A stretch of DNA of 64,000 bases from Gammaproteobacteria bacterium (GCA_013151645.1 JAADHU010000017.1:1-64000), one strand, 5' to 3'. Positions 8,500-19,018 are shown, counted from the first letter of the stretch. The notes: generated by a model not told the origin, from the letters alone. Translations and numbers: made by a program.

Positions 8500-8516
8500 A
8501 GGACTAAAATAGTCCT
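8500..8516 (+). promoter_or_regulatory. palindromic operator over the suf -10
   Basis: AGGACTAAAATAGTCCT is a perfect inverted repeat (7 bp arms, 3 bp centre) 26 bp before the rrf2-type gene. Its core TAAAAT (8505-8510) matches a -10 box in 5 of 6 bases. No good -35 is visible. A regulator bound here would block RNA polymerase, which fits autorepression by the downstream gene. It resembles Rrf2-family operators in general form only. Confidence 0.65.
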
Positions 8517-8541
8517 CTTTACTCGGAATGGGAGCTGCGTC

Positions 8542-9006
8542 GTGTTGCGAATCAGCCGATTAACGGACTACGGGACAGTCGTTCTGGCTCACCTGGCCAA
8601 CGATCAGGACAGCGTTGCCAGCGCTGCTGACGTCGCCTCGGCAACCGGACTGGGCCTCCCCACCGTCAGCAAGATTTTCAAGACGCTCGGCAAGGCCGGC
8701 CTCGTAACCTCAACCCGGGGGGCACAAGGAGGCTACCGGCTGGCACGCAAACCGACGGATATCAGCGCGGCGGACGTCATCGATGCACTCGAGGGACCTG
8801 TTTCGATTACCGACTGCAGCGCGAGCGACCGCCATTGCAATCTCGCGTCCCATTGCAATGTCGGCAGCGCCTGGCAACGGATCAACATTGCCATTCGCAG
8901 AGCACTGGCCGACATCTCTCTGCTCGACCTGCAACGAAGCAACAGCCGTATTCCGACATTTACGTTTGCCGGGATGCCAATCACAACCGGAAAGAAGGCA
9001 CCTTAA
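8542..9006 (+). CDS. Rrf2-family regulator of the SUF operon (IscR/SufR-like)
   Basis: 154 residues with a winged helix at the N-terminus (LRISRLTDYGTVVLAHLA; TGLGLPTVSKIFKTL) and a cluster of three cysteines, CSASDRHCNLASHC (about residues 93-106), as in Rrf2 proteins that bind a [2Fe-2S] cluster. It probably senses Fe-S status and represses sufBCDSUT when clusters are plentiful. GTG start with GGAG 7 nt upstream. It abuts sufB directly, and a perfect palindrome lies just upstream, so autoregulation is likely. Confidence 0.9.
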   Translation: MLRISRLTDYGTVVLAHLANDQDSVASAADVASATGLGLPTVSKIFKTLGKAGLVTSTRGAQGGYRLARKPTDISAADVIDALEGPVSITDCSASDRHCNLASHCNVGSAWQRINIAIRRALADISLLDLQRSNSRIPTFTFAGMPITTGKKAP

Positions 9007-10455
9007 ATGTCCAGCGAAGCAAACGATATCGATCGGCTGGTTAATCGCCGCTACGAACACGGATTCGTCACGGATATTGAATCAGAAAGCCTGCCGCCCG
9101 GCCTCGATGAAGGCGTCATTCGCGCCATATCCGCGCGCAAGAACGAACCGGAGTTTATGCTGGAGTGGCGCCTCAAGGCCTACCGCCACTGGCTCACGCT
9201 CAATGAACCCAACTGGGCGCATGTCAGTTACACGCCGATCGACTATCAGGAAATTTCCTATTTTTCGGCGCCCAAGTCGGATGCCGACCGACCGAAAAGC
9301 CTGGACGAAGTGGACCCGAAACTACTCGAAACCTACGACAAGCTCGGCATTCCCCTGCACGAACGCGCCAGGCTTGCCGGTGTGGCGGTTGACGCGGTCT
9401 TCGACAGTGTCTCGGTGGCAACCACATTCAAGGACAAGCTCTCGGAGGCCGGCGTTATTTTTTGCCCGTTTTCGGAAGCCGTAGTCAACCACCCCGAACT
9501 GGTCAGGAAATATCTCGGCAGCGTCGTGCCCTATCGGGATAATTTTTTCGCCACGCTGAACACGGCCGTTTTCAGCGATGGATCGTTTGTCTACATCCCC
9601 AAGGGCGTGCGCTGCCCGATGGAACTCTCGACCTATTTTCGCATCAATGCCGCCAATACCGGCCAGTTCGAACGGACCCTGATCATCGCCGACGAAGGCA
9701 GTTACGTCAGCTACCTGGAAGGCTGTACCGCGCCCATGCGAGACGAAAACCAGCTGCATGCGGCCGTTGTCGAACTGGTCGCCCTGAAAGATGCGGAAAT
9801 CAAATACTCGACCGTGCAGAACTGGTATCCCGGTGATGAGGAAGGTAAAGGCGGTATTTTCAATTTCGTGACCAAGCGCGGTGACTGCCGTGGCGACAAC
9901 GCGAAAATCTCCTGGACCCAGGTCGAAACCGGTTCCGCAATCACCTGGAAATACCCAAGCTGTATATTGCGTGGCGACAATTCCGTCGGCGAATTCTATT
10001 CGGTCGCGGTCGCCAACAATATGCAACAGGCCGATACCGGCACGAAAATGATCCATATCGGCAAGAACACGAAAAGCACCATCGTCTCGAAAGGTATCTC
10101 GGCGGGCAAAGCCCAAAACGCCTACCGGGGGCTGGTACGCGTCATGCCGCAAGCGGCGAACGCCCGCAATCACACGCAATGCGATTCATTGTTGATCGGC
10201 AAGCAATGCGGCGCACACACGTTCCCCTATATCGAAACAAGAAACTCCAGCGCGCAAATCGAGCACGAAGCAACGACCTCCAAGATATCGGCGGACCAGT
10301 TATTTTACTGTCGCCAGCGCGGCATCTCCGAAGAAGATGCCGTCAACATGATCGTGAACGGTTTCTGCAAGGAAGTTTTCAAGGAATTGCCGATGGAATT
10401 CGCGGTTGAAGCGCAAGCGCTTCTCAATGTAAGCCTGGAAGGCGCCGTCGGTTAG
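9007..10455 (+). CDS. sufB: Fe-S cluster assembly protein SufB
   Basis: 482 residues (E. coli 495). Scaffold subunit of SufBC2D on which [Fe-S] clusters are built. Conserved stretches include [67 protein letters not shown] and the cysteine and histidine-rich [10 protein letters not shown]. Starts 1 bp after the regulator stop. A 44-bp gap separates it from sufC. Confidence 0.97.
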   Translation: MSSEANDIDRLVNRRYEHGFVTDIESESLPPGLDEGVIRAISARKNEPEFMLEWRLKAYRHWLTLNEPNWAHVSYTPIDYQEISYFSAPKSDADRPKSLDEVDPKLLETYDKLGIPLHERARLAGVAVDAVFDSVSVATTFKDKLSEAGVIFCPFSEAVVNHPELVRKYLGSVVPYRDNFFATLNTAVFSDGSFVYIPKGVRCPMELSTYFRINAANTGQFERTLIIADEGSYVSYLEGCTAPMRDENQLHAAVVELVALKDAEIKYSTVQNWYPGDEEGKGGIFNFVTKRGDCRGDNAKISWTQVETGSAITWKYPSCILRGDNSVGEFYSVAVANNMQQADTGTKMIHIGKNTKSTIVSKGISAGKAQNAYRGLVRVMPQAANARNHTQCDSLLIGKQCGAHTFPYIETRNSSAQIEHEATTSKISADQLFYCRQRGISEEDAVNMIVNGFCKEVFKELPMEFAVEAQALLNVSLEGAVG

Positions 10456-10499
10456 GTCGTCGAGCATTTTATTATTAAAAGGGTTAAGGAAAAGAGATT

Positions 10500-11261
10500 G
10501 TGAGTATTATGCTGGAAATCGAAAATTTACAGGCATCAATTGATGACACGCCCATTCTGCGCGGACTGTCATTGAAAGTGGGCGCCGGTGAAGTACATGC
10601 CATCATGGGGCCCAATGGCTCCGGCAAAAGCACGCTGGCACAAGTGATCGCCGGCCACGAAGACTACCGGGTGACTGACGGATCTGTTCTTTTCGACGGT
10701 GAAAATCTGCTTGATCTGGCCCCGGAAGAACGCGCACGAAAAGGCATCTTCCTCGGCTTTCAATACCCCGTTGAAATTCCGGGCGTCAACAACGCCTATC
10801 TACTGAAAGCCGCCGTCAATGCACGGCGAACCTACCAGGGCCAGGACGAAATCGATGCCTTCGAATTCCTTAAGCTGGCGCGGGAAAAAATGAGTTTACT
10901 GGACATGGATCCCGGCTTTCTCAACCGCGGCGTCAACGAGGGCTTTTCCGGCGGCGAGAAAAAACGCAATGAGATATTGCAGATGGCCTTGCTTGAGCCA
11001 CGACTGGCCATCCTCGATGAGACTGATTCCGGACTGGATATCGATGCGTTGAAAGCCGTCGCTAAAGGCGTCAATGCACTGCGCGATCCGCAACGGTCCA
11101 TCGTCCTTGTAACCCACTATCAACGCCTGCTCGACTACATCGTTCCGGACTACGTGCACGTGCTGTCGAAGGGCCGCATTGTTCGCTCCGGCGACAAATC
11201 ACTCGCGCTGGAGCTGGAAGCGCGTGGCTACGACTGGGTCCAGGAGGCCGTCAGCGCATGA
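10500..11261 (+). CDS. sufC: SUF complex ATPase SufC
   Basis: 253 residues, ABC-type ATPase: Walker [10 protein letters not shown], SufC-type signature [14 protein letters not shown], Walker [18 protein letters not shown]. It drives conformational change in SufB-SufD. GTG start at 10500 after an AAGGAAAAGAG stretch; ATG at 10509 is an alternative. The stop overlaps the sufD start by 4 bp. Confidence 0.97.
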   Translation: MSIMLEIENLQASIDDTPILRGLSLKVGAGEVHAIMGPNGSGKSTLAQVIAGHEDYRVTDGSVLFDGENLLDLAPEERARKGIFLGFQYPVEIPGVNNAYLLKAAVNARRTYQGQDEIDAFEFLKLAREKMSLLDMDPGFLNRGVNEGFSGGEKKRNEILQMALLEPRLAILDETDSGLDIDALKAVAKGVNALRDPQRSIVLVTHYQRLLDYIVPDYVHVLSKGRIVRSGDKSLALELEARGYDWVQEAVSA

Positions 11262-12544
11262 GTGCTGCGGTTTTGAACCAGGATCTTCTGGAAGCCGCTG
11301 TGGGTCGTCTTGCGGCGGACGGGCTGACCGACCTTCGCGAGCGTGCGCTGGTTCGTTTTGGCGAGACCGGATTTCCTTCCGTTCGAGAGGAAAACTGGCG
11401 CTACACGAACCTCGCGGCCGCAGTGGAATTAAGCAACGCGTATTTGTCTGACGCGCCAGGCGCTATTTCTGCCACCAATGTCGACATCAGTCAATTGAAC
11501 GACGACATTGATGCACACTGGATTGTGATAAGCAGCGGTGTCGCGGATCCGGACGCACTTGCCGCACTTCAGGACGACGGCATCGTGATCACGCCGCTGT
11601 CTGAAAGTAACGACTCAGACCAGGTCTGTATTGACGACCCGCTTTCGAGTTTCAACGCCGCTTTGCTGCATGACGGCTTGCGGGTTCGAGTCGCTGAGAA
11701 TGCCCGTATCGAAAAACCCATCGGCTTCCTGCTGCAAGACGACGCCGCAGCGACGGCCGGGCTCAGCCAGACTCGTATCGTCGTTGACCTGGGCCGGAAT
11801 GCGAGCGCCTCGTTCATTGAGCTGCATCGATCCGGCGGCGACTCTGCCCACTTCGCGAATTCCGTTGTGCAAATGGAACTGGATGCCGGCGCCAGTGCCA
11901 ACTTCGTGCGCATTCAGGAACGCAGCACCAAACACATGCAGATCGGACGGCTCCAGGCCCGATTGCAGGAAAACACAACGTTCAACTTTACAACTATCGA
12001 TGTTGGCGGAAAACTGATCCGCAACGACGTCGCGGTAACCATCGAAGGCGCACACGCTGTCGCCAATGTATGCGGCGTCTATCTCGCCGACGGAAATCAG
12101 CACATCGACAATCATATTCTGCTTGATCACCGCGTCGGCCCGGCGGTAAGTATGCAGGACTACCGGGGCATCGTCGGTGGCCGTGCGCGTTGCATTTTTA
12201 ATGGCAAAGCACTGGTACGCGAAGGCGCGGACGGCACCGATGCAGAGCAGTCCAATCGTAATCTGCTGCTCTCCGACACCGCTGAAATCGATACGAAACC
12301 AGAGCTCGAGATTTTTGCGGACGATGTCAAATGTGCCCATGGGACCACCGTCGGCCAACTGGACAAGAAAGAACTTTTCTATCTGCGGTCCCGGGGGTTG
12401 AGTCATGAACAGGCAAGAATTCTGCTAACGCGTGCCTTCGCCGGCCACATACTGAAAAAATTGCCGATTGAAAACGCCAAGAAATACATCGATCAATTGA
12501 TCGAACGTAAGCTCGACCAGTTGACCGGGGATACCGACCAATGA
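11258..12544 (+). CDS. sufD: Fe-S cluster assembly protein SufD
   Basis: 428 residues (E. coli 423), paralogue of SufB: N-terminal helical part with [13 protein letters not shown], beta-helix core, and C-terminal [19 protein letters not shown] containing the conserved Cys and His thought to bind the nascent cluster with SufB. Overlaps sufC and sufS by 4 bp at each end, so the three are translationally coupled. Confidence 0.96.
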   Translation: MSAAVLNQDLLEAAVGRLAADGLTDLRERALVRFGETGFPSVREENWRYTNLAAAVELSNAYLSDAPGAISATNVDISQLNDDIDAHWIVISSGVADPDALAALQDDGIVITPLSESNDSDQVCIDDPLSSFNAALLHDGLRVRVAENARIEKPIGFLLQDDAAATAGLSQTRIVVDLGRNASASFIELHRSGGDSAHFANSVVQMELDAGASANFVRIQERSTKHMQIGRLQARLQENTTFNFTTIDVGGKLIRNDVAVTIEGAHAVANVCGVYLADGNQHIDNHILLDHRVGPAVSMQDYRGIVGGRARCIFNGKALVREGADGTDAEQSNRNLLLSDTAEIDTKPELEIFADDVKCAHGTTVGQLDKKELFYLRSRGLSHEQARILLTRAFAGHILKKLPIENAKKYIDQLIERKLDQLTGDTDQ

Positions 12545-13797
12545 GTCATGCCGCAAAAGCACCAAACCGGTCCACGGAGCAACGCCCTATCGAGGACTGT
12601 CGTGCGGATTTCCCCGTTCTCGCTCAGACGATCAACGGTGAACCTCTGGTTTATCTCGACAGCGCGGCATCGTCGCAGGCGCCCGGCGTCGTCATTGATG
12701 CCGTCGCCGAATACCAGCGGCATGATCACGCCAACGTGCACCGGGGTGTACACACGCTGAGCCATCGTGCGACTGACCTTTATGAAAGTGCGCGTGATGC
12801 GGTGCAGGAGTTTATCGGCGCTGGCCGACGCACCGAGATTGTTTTCACGCGCGGCACGACGGAATCGATCAATCTTGTTGCGCAAAGTTTCTGCCGCCCG
12901 ACACTCGGTGCCGGCGACAGGATATTGATTACTCACCTTGAGCATCATTCGAACATCGTTCCCTGGCAAATTGTGTGTGAGCAAACCGGTGCAGAGTTGG
13001 TGATCGTGCCGATCGATTCATCCGGGCAAGTCGACCCGCAGGAACTGATTGAAAAAATGGACGATCGCGTTCGCATTGTCGCCATCGCACACGTTTCCAA
13101 TGCGCTCGGTTCTATTCTTCCATTGACCGAGATCATCCAGGCGGCACATGACCGGGACATACCGGTTCTCGTCGACGGTGCACAGGCGGTGCCGCATCTG
13201 GCCGTTGATGTACAGGCGCTGGATGTCGACTTCTATGCGTTCTCTGGCCACAAGATGTTTGCACCGACCGGCATTGGCATCCTGTATGCAAAAGAAACGC
13301 ATCTGGAAGCCATGCCACCGTATCAGGGCGGTGGCGACATGATTCTCGAAGTGCGCTTCGAGGGTACGACGTACAACGAGCTACCGTATAAATTTGAGGC
13401 CGGCACGCCCAATATTTCCGGTGCAATCGGTTTGGGTGCCGCCGCCCGCTATCTGGCTTCGATGGGTCTTGAGCGGATCGCGGCCCACGAGAACAGGCTG
13501 CTCGCCTACCTGACCCGCCGCCTCGCGGCGATCAACGGCATCAGACTCATCGGCACCGCAAGCAACAAGGCCAGCGTACAGTCTTTTTTGCTCGACGACA
13601 TACACCCGCATGACATTGGTACGATCCTCGACCACCAGGGCGTCGCCATCCGCACCGGGCACCACTGTGCCATGCCCGTCATGGATTTCTTCGGTATTCC
13701 CGGTACCGCCCGTGCGTCGCTGGCTTTGTACAATAACGAAGAAGACATTGATCGACTGATCGCCGCACTGGCGAAGACCCAGGAAATCTTCGCGTGA
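12541..13797 (+). CDS. sufS: cysteine desulfurase SufS
   Basis: 418 residues, PLP-dependent class V aminotransferase fold. The PLP lysine is in FSGHKMFAPTGIGILY and the sulfur-accepting cysteine in RTGHHCAMPVMDFFG, the longer-loop group II form typical of SufS. It strips sulfur from cysteine and passes it to SufU. Overlaps sufD and the next gene by 4 bp. Confidence 0.97.
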   Translation: MSHAAKAPNRSTEQRPIEDCRADFPVLAQTINGEPLVYLDSAASSQAPGVVIDAVAEYQRHDHANVHRGVHTLSHRATDLYESARDAVQEFIGAGRRTEIVFTRGTTESINLVAQSFCRPTLGAGDRILITHLEHHSNIVPWQIVCEQTGAELVIVPIDSSGQVDPQELIEKMDDRVRIVAIAHVSNALGSILPLTEIIQAAHDRDIPVLVDGAQAVPHLAVDVQALDVDFYAFSGHKMFAPTGIGILYAKETHLEAMPPYQGGGDMILEVRFEGTTYNELPYKFEAGTPNISGAIGLGAAARYLASMGLERIAAHENRLLAYLTRRLAAINGIRLIGTASNKASVQSFLLDDIHPHDIGTILDHQGVAIRTGHHCAMPVMDFFGIPGTARASLALYNNEEDIDRLIAALAKTQEIFA

Positions 13798-14282
13798 GTG
13801 AAAAGAACGAAGGCAAAGCAGCCGAACTCCGTGAGCTTTATCGTGAACTGATCCTTGAACATGCACGCAGCCCGCGCCACTTTGGCAAGTTGAAAGATGC
13901 CACTCATTCGGCGGAAGGCATCAACCCGTTGTGTGGTGACAAGTTGAAAATGTATTTTCGAATCCTGAAAAACGGCCGCATCGACGCGGCGTGTTTTGAA
14001 GGATCCGGTTGTGCTATTTCCGTCGCATCGGCCTCGTTGCTCACGGATACCGTTATTGGCATGAGCACAGCAGATGCCCTGCAATTTTTCAGCGCAGTAA
14101 TTTCGCGTCTCAGTGGCCGATCGACGACGAGTGATGACGCCGACACCGTCATTGATCTTGGAAAAATCCGCGCGCTGGAAGGCGTCAAGGAATTTCCGTC
14201 CCGCATCAAATGCGCATCACTGGCCTGGCACGCATTGAACTCGGCGATTCATTGCAACGATCAAACAGTTTCAACGGAGTAA
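13794..14282 (+). CDS. sufU: SufU-type sulfur transfer protein
   Basis: 162 residues, NifU-N/IscU-like fold: LYRELILEHARSPRHFGKL, NPLCGDKL, FEGSGCAISVASASLL and KCASLAWHAL, giving three conserved cysteines plus the Asp after the first. Zinc-bound SufU in Firmicutes accepts persulfide from SufS. No SufE or SufA gene follows, so this protein probably takes the SufE role here. GTG start overlapping the sufS stop. Confidence 0.93.
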   Translation: MSEKNEGKAAELRELYRELILEHARSPRHFGKLKDATHSAEGINPLCGDKLKMYFRILKNGRIDAACFEGSGCAISVASASLLTDTVIGMSTADALQFFSAVISRLSGRSTTSDDADTVIDLGKIRALEGVKEFPSRIKCASLAWHALNSAIHCNDQTVSTE

Positions 14283-14290
14283 TCTCAAGC

Positions 14291-14842
14291 ATGTTCGGAC
14301 ACACGAATGAACCGATCACACTGGAGCGCGACGTGACCGCGACGATCATCCCGATCGGAGAGTCCCTGACGCTACGGGAAGGTACACCCGGATTTATCAC
14401 ACAATCGCTCGGTGGCAGTTTCACCGTTTATATTGAGGGCAATCTTTTTCGCATTGCCGGTGCGGATGCCGACGCACTGGGCAAAGAACCGGTACCGCCG
14501 CCCGCCATCCCGGAAAATGCCAGCGACAAGGATATCGAAGAGGTGGTCTGGAACCAGCTCAGGACCTGCTACGACCCGGAAATTCCGGTCAACATTGTCG
14601 ACCTTGGCCTTATCTATCGATGTGACATCACGCCGCTGCCGAATGGTCATCGTTCGGTCACGGTGGACATGACCCTGACCGCGCCCGGCTGCGGCATGGG
14701 CGAAATTCTGGTGCAGGATGCGCAGGAAAAAATCGCCGTTATTCCGACGATTGACGCTGTAACCGTCGAGTTGGTATTCGATCCGCCGTGGAACCAGAGT
14801 ATGATGTCGGACGAAGCGAGGTTGCAAACAGGATTGATGTAG
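14291..14842 (+). CDS. sufT: SufT, Fe-S assembly auxiliary protein (DUF59)
   Basis: 183 residues from ATG at 14291 (MFGHTNEPI), 8 bp after the sufU stop with GGAG upstream; an in-frame upstream extension lies within sufU. An N-terminal SufT-specific part (about 1-75, with a GGSFTVYIEGNLFRI strand) is followed by an MIP18/DUF59 domain: YDPEIPVNIVDLGLIY, then TLTAPGCGMG. SufT helps mature Fe-S proteins. Last gene of the suf operon. Confidence 0.92.
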   Translation: MFGHTNEPITLERDVTATIIPIGESLTLREGTPGFITQSLGGSFTVYIEGNLFRIAGADADALGKEPVPPPAIPENASDKDIEEVVWNQLRTCYDPEIPVNIVDLGLIYRCDITPLPNGHRSVTVDMTLTAPGCGMGEILVQDAQEKIAVIPTIDAVTVELVFDPPWNQSMMSDEARLQTGLM

Positions 14843-14853
14843 GCTGTAACACC

Positions 14854-15348
14854 ATGAAGTCGATTACCCTCCTACGGCACGCCAAATCGAGTTGGAACAC
14901 GGCCGGTCTGTCCGATCGGGATCGTCCGCTGAATAAACGCGGTGAACGAGACGCCCCGACAATGGGCAAGAGAATCGGCGGCCACGACATTCGCCCGTCA
15001 CTCATCGTCAGCAGCCCGGCAGTGCGGGCCTGGACGACCGCCAAGACCGTTGCCGAGGCCATCAACTACCCGCGCGAATTCCTGCAACGCGATGATCGTC
15101 TGTACGGGGCGAACGTGGCGACCATTATCGATGTGATTGCCGACCAGGATGCCGGCTTCAATCACATCATGATCGTTGGCCACAATCCTGGCCTGACGCA
15201 ATTCGCCAATTACCTGATTGCAGACATCACGCCCAACCTTCCAACCTGTGGAGTAGTATCCGTTCTGGTCGAGTCCGATGACTGGAATCTGCGTGGACAA
15301 CCGGATGCAACGCTGGCGCTTTTCGATTATCCGAAGCGCAGCGACTAA
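14854..15348 (+). CDS. sixA: SixA-like histidine phosphatase
   Basis: 164 residues from ATG at 14854. Histidine phosphatase superfamily: catalytic LLRHAKSSW (His8), SSPAVRAWTTAKTV and the second His in IVGHNPGLT. E. coli SixA (161 residues) removes phosphate from His in phosphotransfer and PTS proteins. It starts 11 bp after sufT and could be read through with it. The substrate here is unknown. Confidence 0.88.
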   Translation: MKSITLLRHAKSSWNTAGLSDRDRPLNKRGERDAPTMGKRIGGHDIRPSLIVSSPAVRAWTTAKTVAEAINYPREFLQRDDRLYGANVATIIDVIADQDAGFNHIMIVGHNPGLTQFANYLIADITPNLPTCGVVSVLVESDDWNLRGQPDATLALFDYPKRSD

Positions 15349-15367
15349 TTCAACGGCTGTTTACGCG

Positions 15368-18300
15368 TCAGTCGTCCCCTAACGCCAACAGGCTGGCATC
15401 GCCGCCGACGGCGGAAATATTATTGCTCACCGTATATTCCGTCGTAAATCGCTGCAAATAATTAGGCCCGCCGGCTTTAGGCCCCGTACCCGACAGTCCT
15501 CGTCCGCCGAACGGTTGCACACCAACGACCGCACCAATCATATTTCGATTGATGTAGATATTGCCCGCTCCCGAGTGCGCAATGAATGCCTGCACACGGC
15601 TGTCGATGCGGCTGTGTAAACCCATCGTCAATCCAAAGCCGGTGCGGTTCACAGCATCCATCGTTTCTTTCAGCTTGTTACGCGGAAAACGTAGCACATG
15701 CAGTACCGGTCCGAAAACTTCGTGCGCCAGCGAGTCCACGGACTCGATTTCCAGGGCGACCGGTGCAAAGAAATAGCCTTGTCCTGTGGCGCCAGGCAGT
15801 TCGCATCGGTGTATCACGCTGGCCGAAGCCGAGAGTGTGTCGACGTGCTGTTGCAATTGGTGGCAGGCCTCTTCGTCGATAACAGGACCTACATCGGTCG
15901 CCATGTCGACGGGGTCTCCTATTACCAGTTCCTGCATGTGACCCTGAAGCAATTCGATCACCGGCGACGCAATATCTTCCTGCACACACAACAGACGCAA
16001 CGCGGAACAGCGTTGACCCGCACTGTTGAACGCCGATTGAACAACGTCGAGTACCACTTGCTCAGGCAGCGCCGAGCTATCGACAAACATGGCATTCTGC
16101 CCACCCGTTTCGGCCACCAGGACCGCAATCGCGCCACGGCGTGCCGCCAGCGTCTGGTTGATAATCCACGCCGTTTCATTCGAGCCGGTGAAGGCCACGC
16201 CGGCGACGTCGGCCTGTGCAACCGCGTATCCACCGATTTCCTCACCATCGCCGGGCAGGAAGTGCAATACATCCACAGGCACGCCCGCTTCGAGGAGCAA
16301 TTCCGTCGCACGGAAAGCAACCAGCGGTGTCTGCTCCGCGGGTTTCGCCAGCACTGCATTGCCCGCGACCAGCGCAGCCGCGACCTGGCCGGTAAATATC
16401 GCCAGTGGAAAATTCCACGGACTGATGCAGACGAACACACCACGCCCCCTGATTCCCAGCGTATTACGTTCGCCGCTGGGCCCCGGAAGGTCCACCGGCT
16501 GCGCAAATTTAGTCCGCGCTTCCAGCGCGTAGTAGCGCAGAAAGTCGATCGCTTCGCGCAACTCGGCGAGCGCGTCTTCAAGCGTCTTGCCGGCCTCCCG
16601 GACGCATAAAGCCAGTAACTCGGCCGCGTGTTGTTGATAAAGATCCGCCGCACGAATCAGTATATCCGCGCGCTCGTTCACGGGCCGTAAACTCCAGTTA
16701 ACGTGTCCGACAATGGCTGCGGCCATAGCCTGATCGACGGCCGCGTGATCGGCCTGCTCACAGGTACCCACAATTTCGTCTGCCTTCGCCGGATTCCGTG
16801 ACGCACGCGCACGGCCGTCAAGGTACTTGCCGCTGACGATCGGTCGAGCCGCCACGGGCTTTGCAAGCGCCAGATCCATTCTCCCGAGCAAGTCCGCTAA
16901 CAACGCGCGATCCGCAAGATTTACTCCGCGCGAATTTTCACGTTCCTTGCCGAAAAGGTGAGAAGGAGCGGGAATTCGAGGGTGCGGTTGGCATGCCGTC
17001 GCACGGCTCAACGTTATCGGATCCGCTACGATGTCCTGCACCTCGATATTCTCGTCGAATATTCTGTTCACGAAAGACGTATTGGAACCGTTTTCAAGCA
17101 GGCGACGTACCAGGTACGGCAGCAACTCTTCGTGGCTGCCGACAGGTGCGTAAACGCGGCAAGCTCGGCCGTACTTATCGGGATTCAGTATTTCCTCATA
17201 CAATTCCTCACCCATGCCGTGCAATCGCTGGAATTCGAAATCCTGGCGGGATCCGGCAAGGTGCAAAACACTGGCGATCGTGTGGGCATTGTGAGTCGCA
17301 AATTGCGGGTAAATGTTTTCACCCGCGTTGAACAACAGTCGCGCGCACGCCAGATAGGAAACGTCCGTATGCACCTTGCGCGTGAACACCGGGAAACTCT
17401 CAAAGCCGCCCTCTTGCGCGGATTTGATTTCGGCATCCCAATACGCGCCCTTGACCAGTCTCACGGGTATACGCCGCCCCCCGCCATCGGCAAGGTCGAT
17501 CAGGTAACGCACCACATCCGTCGCCCTGCGCTGGTAAGACTGGACAACCATGCCCAAACCTTCATACCCCGCCAGCGCGTCGTCCCGGTAGACCTGCTGA
17601 AAAATATCCAGTGACAATTCAAGTCGATGCGACTCCTCGGCATCGATCGTCAATGCGATGCCCCCCGCTTTTGCCGCCTCACAAAGCTGCATCAGGCGCG
17701 GTACCAACTCGCGCATCACGCGCCCGTATTGAGTGTAAGAATATCGCGGACACAATGCGGACAATTTGACCGAGATACTCGGCGCGGAAAAGATGCTGCG
17801 GTCATCCTCGATATGTGCCGAAATTTTCTGAATAGCGTCGCGGTAGGCGTCAAAGTATTGCGTCGCATCGCCTGCCGTCAACGCGGATTCGCCAAGCATG
17901 TCGAACGAATACCGGCAATCCCGCAGGCCTTTCTTGCGTGAACGTGCCAGCGCCTCTTCGATCGTACGGCCCATGACGAACTGGTGCCCCATGATCCGCA
18001 TCGCCTGTCGCATCGCCGCCCGCACCACCGGCTCACCGGCCCGGCTCGCAAGCTTGCCGAGATATTGTGCGGGTGTCCGGGTAACCGGCGTATCGAGCTG
18101 CAGCACTTCGCCCGTTAACATCAAACCCCAGGTGGAAGCGTTGACGAACAGCGAATCGCTGGCGCCCAGGTGGTCCTTCCAGTTCGCGGACGTCACCTTG
18201 TCAGCGATAAGCCGATCTGCCGTATCGGCATCCGGAATACGCAACAGGGCTTCCGCGATACACATGAGCAACACCCCCTCTTTTGACGACAGGTCGTATT

Positions 18301-18517
18301 GCTGCAGGAATGCGTCGATACCACCTTCCCGGGCAGATCGCTTGCGCACCGCCCTGACCAGTCCTGCCGCAGTCACCTGAACGGCTGGCCAGAGACTCGA
18401 ACCCGCATCCGCCATTTCAATCAATTCCTCGACCAGTTCGGTTTCCCCGGCCAGGTAACGCCGGCTGATTTCGCCTGACGGGTGTGTATTGACTGACGGC
18501 TGATCAACGAATTTCAT
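15368..18517 (-). CDS. putA: bifunctional proline dehydrogenase / P5C dehydrogenase PutA
   Basis: 1049 residues, short (type A) PutA with no N-terminal ribbon-helix-helix DNA-binding domain. Proline dehydrogenase barrel about 90-480 (ISVKLSALCPRY, LTIDAEESHRLE, RLVKGAYWDAEIK, FQRLHGMGEELY) then aldehyde dehydrogenase about 550-1030 (PWNFPLAIFTGQVAAAL, VAFTGSNETAW, catalytic Cys near 835 in SAGQRCSALR). It oxidises proline to glutamate through P5C channelled inside the protein, feeding electrons to quinone. An AT-rich stretch upstream (18525-18565) is the probable promoter region. Lacking the RHH domain, it cannot self-repress as E. coli PutA does. Confidence 0.97.
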   Translation of the reverse strand: MKFVDQPSVNTHPSGEISRRYLAGETELVEELIEMADAGSSLWPAVQVTAAGLVRAVRKRSAREGGIDAFLQQYDLSSKEGVLLMCIAEALLRIPDADTADRLIADKVTSANWKDHLGASDSLFVNASTWGLMLTGEVLQLDTPVTRTPAQYLGKLASRAGEPVVRAAMRQAMRIMGHQFVMGRTIEEALARSRKKGLRDCRYSFDMLGESALTAGDATQYFDAYRDAIQKISAHIEDDRSIFSAPSISVKLSALCPRYSYTQYGRVMRELVPRLMQLCEAAKAGGIALTIDAEESHRLELSLDIFQQVYRDDALAGYEGLGMVVQSYQRRATDVVRYLIDLADGGGRRIPVRLVKGAYWDAEIKSAQEGGFESFPVFTRKVHTDVSYLACARLLFNAGENIYPQFATHNAHTIASVLHLAGSRQDFEFQRLHGMGEELYEEILNPDKYGRACRVYAPVGSHEELLPYLVRRLLENGSNTSFVNRIFDENIEVQDIVADPITLSRATACQPHPRIPAPSHLFGKERENSRGVNLADRALLADLLGRMDLALAKPVAARPIVSGKYLDGRARASRNPAKADEIVGTCEQADHAAVDQAMAAAIVGHVNWSLRPVNERADILIRAADLYQQHAAELLALCVREAGKTLEDALAELREAIDFLRYYALEARTKFAQPVDLPGPSGERNTLGIRGRGVFVCISPWNFPLAIFTGQVAAALVAGNAVLAKPAEQTPLVAFRATELLLEAGVPVDVLHFLPGDGEEIGGYAVAQADVAGVAFTGSNETAWIINQTLAARRGAIAVLVAETGGQNAMFVDSSALPEQVVLDVVQSAFNSAGQRCSALRLLCVQEDIASPVIELLQGHMQELVIGDPVDMATDVGPVIDEEACHQLQQHVDTLSASASVIHRCELPGATGQGYFFAPVALEIESVDSLAHEVFGPVLHVLRFPRNKLKETMDAVNRTGFGLTMGLHSRIDSRVQAFIAHSGAGNIYINRNMIGAVVGVQPFGGRGLSGTGPKAGGPNYLQRFTTEYTVSNNISAVGGDASLLALGDD

Positions 18518-18569
18518 GTCGAAAAATACCTTATAATTTTGTTTTATTACAACAAGTAACAGGACTTTT

Positions 18570-18974
18570 TTAATCTGTTTCCGACTCTCGGTTACGCGCT
18601 CTTAGCTGGCGTCGAGTATGTTTGTCCGGTCTCCCCGCCGTGCGCGGCATCTGCAGACGATCCCGCCGAATACTGTTCGCAATCGCCTCTCGCTCACGCA
18701 CGGATTCCGCGGACTCCCGGTAACACGCACGCGCTTGCGATGCCGGTCCGCGTCGCGTTGGAACCGATTGCACGATCAGCGAATACGGCAATTGCTCACG
18801 CACCATAGTGATGACATCGCCCTGCCGGATACGATGCCCCGGCCGAACGCGCTCACCGTTCACCCGCACATGCCCGCCGTGCGCCGCTGCGGTCGCCAGA
18901 ACCCTCGTTTTAAAAAAGCGTGCATGCCATAACCACTTGTCAATGCGCCCCGTTATCGCGGCCTCATCCGTCAT
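18570..18974 (-). CDS. hslR: heat-shock protein 15-like S4 RNA-binding protein
   Basis: 134 residues from ATG at 18974 (MTDEAAI). S4 domain at the start: RIDKWLWHARFFKTRVLAT, GGHVRVNGERVRPG, VRPGHRIRQGDVIT; a basic C-terminal tail follows (RRQLRARNRESETD). Hsp15 binds stalled 50S subunits carrying peptidyl-tRNA. Length matches E. coli HslR (133). Divergent from kbl. Confidence 0.9.
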   Translation of the reverse strand: MTDEAAITGRIDKWLWHARFFKTRVLATAAAHGGHVRVNGERVRPGHRIRQGDVITMVREQLPYSLIVQSVPTRRGPASQARACYRESAESVREREAIANSIRRDRLQMPRTAGRPDKHTRRQLRARNRESETD

Positions 18975-19018
18975 CGTATCGCCTCTCCGCACGCTATCTT
19001 CGCTCTCTCCGGCACTGA

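Noticed and set aside
9322-10179. 285-codon minus-strand frame opposite sufB
   Set aside because: Antisense to a clearly conserved gene, no recognisable domain, no ribosome site.
18518-18569. Riboswitch upstream of putA
   Set aside because: The gap is only about 50 bp, AT-rich and promoter-like, too short for a known aptamer.
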